Program-made: the position numbers and the translations under genes
Notes under the pieces: generated by a model
The model's database searches: none
What the model saw: the letters and a program-made list of their open reading frames with translations, nothing else
What the model was told of the DNA's origin: nothing
Part shown: piece after piece, positions 60,693-64,000 of the stretch
Layout: every line of letters begins with the position of its first letter
How positions within the stretch are numbered: position 1 is the first letter of the stretch
NCBI GenBank assembly: GCA_002840755.1
Contig: PHBZ01000008.1
Coordinates: 81,196 to 145,195, forward strand
Origin: Chloroflexi bacterium HGW-Chloroflexi-10
Lineage (GTDB): Bacteria; Chloroflexota; Anaerolineae; Anaerolineales; Anaerolineaceae
Direction of reading: 5' to 3'
DNA length: 64,000 nt

Positions 60693-60932
60693 ATGCAATC
60701 AACGATCCCATTATCCTCATTGAAATCGGGAGAACAGGCAGTAATTCGAAAACTCGAATCTGGTAAAATGCTGGTTGCCCGGTTAACCTCGTTGGGCTTT
60801 ACCAATGGAGTGGCCATTGAAATGAAGCAAAACTACGGACACGGTCCACTAGTGGTTTCGGTGCGTGACACACGCATAGCCTTGGGACGAGGTGAGGCTG
60901 CCGCTATCCTGGTTGAGAGAGGTGAGGCATGA
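60693..60932 (+). CDS. feoA: Ferrous iron transport protein A
   Basis: 79 residues, a single SH3-like FeoA domain (IPLSSLKSGEQAVIRKLESGKMLVARLTSLGFTNGVAIEMKQNYGHGPLVVSVRDTRIALGRGEAAAILV). It is a small cytosolic partner of FeoB. AAGGAAAGG lies before the start. Its stop overlaps the feoB start by four bases (ATGA), so the genes are translationally coupled. Confidence 0.95.
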   Translation: MQSTIPLSSLKSGEQAVIRKLESGKMLVARLTSLGFTNGVAIEMKQNYGHGPLVVSVRDTRIALGRGEAAAILVERGEA

Positions 60933-62965
60933 GCGATTGTCATAGCACCGAAAAACAGCAGTTGCATGCTGCTTTGTTGGAAAAAACGGTAACTATTGCG
61001 TTGGCCGGTCAACCCAATATGGGTAAGTCAACTTTGTTTAATCTGCTTACCGGGCTCAACCAGCATGTAGGTAACTGGCCAGGAAAAACTGTTGAAAAAA
61101 AAGAAGGGGTTTTTAACTATCAGAATGAAAAGATACACCTGGTTGATTTACCAGGGACTTACAGCCTTACTGCTCATTCTCCAGAAGAGGTGATCGCCCG
61201 TGAATATATCATCCGCGAAAAGCCTGACCTGGTAATAGCTGTTGTCAGTGCCGCTAATCTGGAACGAAGTTTATACCTGGTATCTGAATTGGTAGCCCTT
61301 TCTACCCCGCTGATCGTGGCGCTCAATATGATGGATGTTGCCAGGCAGGAAGGCTTTGAAGTAGATGTTCACATATTGGAAGCTGCTTTAGGTGTACCGG
61401 TTGTGCCTTTGGTGGCCTCAAGGGCGGAGGGCGTGAAAGAATTATTGACAATCGCTTCTCAGGTGATCAGTGGCACGCTAAAAACACAACCACGCAAGCC
61501 GGAAATCAGCGCTGATCATATACATGTCCAGGACATGGTTGAGCACCTCATCCATGGATTGGTACCTGAATCATATCCACTGGAATGGACGGCCCTGAAA
61601 CTATTGGAAGGTGACACTGAAATTGCGCGTATGATGCAGTCTCAATTACCGTTGGAACGTTGGGAGATGGTGCATCAAATTCTCAAAGAGCATGAAGATG
61701 CCAACCTTGCGATTGCTTCAGGTCGCTATGAATGGATTGAACGCATGATGCATGCTGCCGTTCATCGTCCCAAACTTGGGCAAATCAGTGTGACTGACCG
61801 TCTGGATCGTTGGGCCACTCACCCGGTGTGGGGGTTGGTTATTCTAGCAACGGTTCTGGGCTTGATCTTTTGGGTTACCTTCACCATTGGTGCACCCTTA
61901 CAAGATTGGTTGGATGGTTCTATTGTTGGACCGCTAGGGGCATTGGCTGCTGGTTGGCTGGTAAATACGCCTTTCTGGGTGCGCGGTTTGTTTGTAGATG
62001 GCATAATCGGCGGGGTTGGCTCAGTTCTCACCTTCTTACCAATTATCATGATCTTCTTTGGCGCTTTCGGTTTACTGGAAGATGTGGGGTATATGGCCCG
62101 TGCTGCTTATGTTATGGATAATTTCATGCATTGGATGGGTCTGCACGGCAAATCCTTCCTGCCGCTCTTTTTAGGTTTTGGCTGTAATGTGCCCTCAATC
62201 ATGGGAACCCGTGTCATCGAATCCTGGCCGGCGAGATTGCTCACCATTTTGCTGGCGCCTCTGGTTCCCTGCGCGGCACGTATGGCGGTGTTAGCTTTCA
62301 TTACCCCGGCTTTTTTTGGTGCGCAGGCGGCTCTGGTCTCCTGGGGGTTGATCATGGGCACCCTGGTAATTCTGATCCTAACCGGTGTAGTATTGAATAA
62401 GGTTCTATTCAAAGGCGAACGCACAGCCTTTATCATGGAATTGCCACTTTATCATATCCCTAACTTTCGCTCAGCGTTGATGTTAGTCTGGCAGCGTTCA
62501 CTCGCTTTTGCTAAAAAAGCCGGAACTATTATTCTGGGGCTCTCAGTGGCGGTTTGGGCGCTTTCTGTTTTACCCGGTGGTGACCTGGAAACCAGTTACC
62601 TGGCCCGCGTCGGCAATCTTTTTGCCCCGGTTGGGCATTGGATGGGTCTGGATTGGCGGCTGACAGTAGCCTTACTCACCAGTTTCCTGGCCAAAGAGAA
62701 TTCAATTGCCACCCTGGGTGTGCTCTTTGGTAGTGCCGAAGGCGCCGGTCTAGCCCAAACCCTGGCGGCAACCTATTCACCGGCTGTGGCTCTTTCCTTC
62801 CTTACTGTTTCACTGCTCTTTATTCCCTGCGCGGCTACCGTGGCCGTGGTCAAACAGGAAACCGGCTCATGGAAGTGGGCAATCGTCAATATTGCTTTGA
62901 TGCTGGTGCTTTCAATAGGTGCTGCTAGTGGTGTGTATGCCCTGGCAACCTGGATCGGGCTTTAA
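60929..62965 (+). CDS. feoB: Ferrous iron transport protein B
   Basis: 678 residues. N-terminal G domain with G1 GQPNMGKST (about 30-38), G3 DLPGTYSLT and G4 NMMD, then a helical spacer, and a C-terminal membrane domain with two Gate modules (FLPIIMIFFGAFGLLEDVGYMAR and the second copy near 460-560) and conserved GFGCNVPSI. FeoB moves Fe2+ across the cytoplasmic membrane using GTP-dependent gating. It forms one operon with feoA and feoC under the divergent DtxR-type repressor. Confidence 0.96.
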   Translation: MSDCHSTEKQQLHAALLEKTVTIALAGQPNMGKSTLFNLLTGLNQHVGNWPGKTVEKKEGVFNYQNEKIHLVDLPGTYSLTAHSPEEVIAREYIIREKPDLVIAVVSAANLERSLYLVSELVALSTPLIVALNMMDVARQEGFEVDVHILEAALGVPVVPLVASRAEGVKELLTIASQVISGTLKTQPRKPEISADHIHVQDMVEHLIHGLVPESYPLEWTALKLLEGDTEIARMMQSQLPLERWEMVHQILKEHEDANLAIASGRYEWIERMMHAAVHRPKLGQISVTDRLDRWATHPVWGLVILATVLGLIFWVTFTIGAPLQDWLDGSIVGPLGALAAGWLVNTPFWVRGLFVDGIIGGVGSVLTFLPIIMIFFGAFGLLEDVGYMARAAYVMDNFMHWMGLHGKSFLPLFLGFGCNVPSIMGTRVIESWPARLLTILLAPLVPCAARMAVLAFITPAFFGAQAALVSWGLIMGTLVILILTGVVLNKVLFKGERTAFIMELPLYHIPNFRSALMLVWQRSLAFAKKAGTIILGLSVAVWALSVLPGGDLETSYLARVGNLFAPVGHWMGLDWRLTVALLTSFLAKENSIATLGVLFGSAEGAGLAQTLAATYSPAVALSFLTVSLLFIPCAATVAVVKQETGSWKWAIVNIALMLVLSIGAASGVYALATWIGL

Positions 62966-62966
62966 C

Positions 62967-63212
62967 ATGTTGCAACAACTATTAACCCTCCTTCAAAAAG
63001 GTGGTTCGCTTACCCCTGTTAGCTTGGCCAGACAGCTCAAAACCAGCCCGGCGATGGTAGAAATGATGTTGGAAGATCTGGCACGTCAAAAGATGATCAA
63101 AACCGTTCAATTGGATAGCGCTTGTTCTACTTCTAACTGTAAGGGGTGTCCTATCTCCAGTAGTTGCAAACCCCAGCAATCCCGGATGTGGACATTGGAT
63201 TTGAAAGACTAA
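62967..63212 (+). CDS. feoC: FeoC-like iron-sulfur winged-helix protein
   Basis: 81 residues. A winged-helix part (GGSLTPVSLARQLKTSPAMVEMMLEDLARQKMIK) followed by CSTSNCKGCPISSSC, a C-x4-C-x2-C-x5-C set typical of FeoC proteins that carry an oxygen-sensitive iron-sulfur cluster. The ATG at 62967 is 1 base after the feoB stop. It likely modulates FeoB stability or activity in response to oxygen and iron. Confidence 0.88.
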   Translation: MLQQLLTLLQKGGSLTPVSLARQLKTSPAMVEMMLEDLARQKMIKTVQLDSACSTSNCKGCPISSSCKPQQSRMWTLDLKD

Positions 63213-63267
63213 CTGCCCGGTTTGCTGCCATTCATGTTTTTATATCTCCAAAGCTCTTCTGGAAAAG

Positions 63268-63290
63268 GGAGGGCCATCATAGCCCCTCCT
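63268..63290 (+). terminator. Hairpin after feoC
   Basis: GGAGGGCC and the near complement AGCCCCTCC around ATCAT, followed by TTGG rather than a long T-run. A related stem lies at 57005-57031. Confidence 0.55.
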
Positions 63291-63420
63291 TGGCATTTCC
63301 ACTGAATAATATTTTTTGAGGGAAATATTTTTGGTATATTGATAGATTTTAATTTATTTTGAAAATCGATCCGCATTTTCGCTTTTATTTTTCCGGATAA
63401 TAATATAAAATCTAATTGTT

Positions 63421-63472
63421 CCGGTTGACCCCCTCAACCGGACAAAAAACTGGCGTGACCCCCTCACGCCAG
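63421..63472. repeat. Twin hairpins with the same CCCCC loop
   Basis: CCGGTTGA-CCCCC-TCAACCGG (63421-63441) and CTGGCGTGA-CCCCC-TCACGCCAG (63450-63472). The stems differ in sequence, but both end in TGA/TCA around an identical five-C loop. Confidence 0.85.
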
Positions 63473-63594
63473 TGGTTTATTAAAAACCGATTCTCTCTGT
63501 TATATCTAAGCAATGTGATACGATTTCCGACTGTTCAAAAAATGGTAAAACGAATTGCGCATAGATATTTATAGCACGGGCGAGGATCGATATT

Positions 63595-63783
63595 GTGGCT
63601 TCAAATAATGATATCCAGGTAAGGTTGAGCCCGGTAAACCGGGGAAACTGGCGTGAGATTGCCAAACTAAAAGTTGCCGAAAACCAGAGCGAATATGTCG
63701 CTGAACCTTGCTATTACCTGGCACTTTGCGGTTATGGCGGCGTCTGGAATCCACTGGCAATTTGCCTGGGCGAACAGGTGATG
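63595..63783 (+). pseudogene. GNAT acetyltransferase, 5' part cut by an IS element
   Basis: From GTG 63595 (GAGGA upstream) the frame reads VASNNDIQVRLSPVNRGNWREIAKLKVAENQSEYVAEPCYYLALCGYGGVWNPLAICLGEQVM. This resembles the N-terminal half of diamine/spermidine-type GNAT acetyltransferases. The expected continuation (strand with GFxMY and the acetyl-CoA loop) is replaced by the left end of an IS200/IS605-type element. Curiously the frame stays open through the element and is in phase with its TnpB start. Confidence 0.7.
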
Positions 63784-64000
63784 GCTTTATATATTCACCG
63801 ACAGAAAACCCCGAAGCTGAAGACTTCGGGGATGAAAGGCGGAAATTCGTTCGAAAAATTAGCAAAAACAGCAGCCTTTTTGAGAATTATGTTCTATAAT
63901 GGTCAATATAACATGCTGATACGTAAAGCCTACCGCTACCGCCTATACCCGACATCTGACCAAGAGCAGGATTTTGCTCACAATTTTGGTCAGGCACGGT
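63784..64000 (+). mobile_element. IS200/IS605-group element, left end (continues beyond window)
   Basis: A left-end hairpin CCCCGAAG (63809-63816) with CTTCGGGG (63824-63831) lies about 80 bases upstream of a TnpB start, as usual for these elements, which have subterminal hairpins and no inverted repeats. The exact left end (63784-63800) is estimated from where GNAT similarity stops. No tnpA is visible. Confidence 0.7.
63913..64000 (+). CDS. tnpB: TnpB (OrfB) RNA-guided nuclease family, N-terminal part
   Basis: The 29 visible residues MLIRKAYRYRLYPTSDQEQDFAHNFGQAR are the typical TnpB/OrfB start (YRLYPTxxQ). TnpB proteins are RNA-guided DNA nucleases encoded by IS200/IS605 and IS607 elements; the RuvC and zinc-finger parts lie outside the window. 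The gene runs off the right edge. Confidence 0.88.
   Translation, partial: MLIRKAYRYRLYPTSDQEQDFAHNFGQAR

Larger units (their letters stand above)
63213..63594. other. Intergenic region with terminator and twin hairpins
   Basis: No gene. It carries the post-feoC hairpin (63268-63290), AT-rich sequence, and the two hairpins at 63421-63472. Confidence 0.6.

Overview
The window looks like a chromosome segment from a Chloroflexota bacterium, probably of the Anaerolineae type. This is an inference from gene content and protein style: a Hut pathway using FtcD plus a separate cyclodeaminase, a NarL-type kinase with a multi-pass N-terminus, secreted beta-helix and Kelch proteins ending in an F-L-P-[LV]-L-I motif, and many DUF1801-type genes. 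No rRNA or tRNA gene and no CRISPR array was seen.

Layout. (1) 1-5710: histidine degradation operon on the minus strand (cyclodeaminase, ftcD, hutU, hutI, start of hutH), divergent from a GntR/HutC-type regulator, with a GTATATAC operator-like palindrome between them. (2) 5998-13109: a plasmid-like maintenance block with two ParA ATPases, one paired with a small ribbon-helix-helix protein and one with a ParB-like protein. It also holds an ExeA-like ATPase, an antirepressor-like protein, a DnaA-domain-I protein, palindromes, short repeated operator-like boxes and an AT-rich divergent gap. (3) 13106-19145: Lon-N-domain protein, quinone-oxidoreductase-like enzyme, two-component system and a degenerate receiver. 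(4) 19269-25412: secreted beta-helix protein, lipoprotein and Kelch-repeat protein. (5) 25549-47130: accessory region. From 27452 to 47130 every recognised gene is on the minus strand except those inside an IS1595-type insertion. The genes are small and mostly single-domain (DUF1801 several times, DUF4256, DUF2200, DUF4287, RibD-type reductase, AraC, CAP, nucleoside hydrolase, nucleotidyltransferase, methyltransferase). Between them lie tandem ~84-bp hairpin repeats (AGAGAGATGCACTT...), a recurring extended -10 promoter (TGCTATACT) and GTTGGGC-type boundary motifs. I read this as a cassette-like, possibly integron-derived array; no integrase is in the window. (6) 48417-55796: SLC13-type transporter and a four-gene surface-glycan/glycolipid operon. 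(7) 55916-63212: broken ROK gene, toroid-repeat protein, ABC-F ATPase, DtxR-type regulator and feoABC. (8) 63421-64000: paired hairpins, a GNAT gene cut by an IS200/IS605-type element, and the start of TnpB at the window edge.

How the genes work together. The hut genes convert histidine via urocanate, imidazolonepropionate and formiminoglutamate to glutamate and a folate one-carbon unit. The glycosyltransferases and flippase-like protein probably build a lipid-linked glycan. FeoA/B/C take up ferrous iron under the divergent metal-dependent repressor. Several genes are visibly broken (AraC in-frame UGA, ROK frameshift, GNAT truncation, several short remnants), so the accessory part appears to be turning over.
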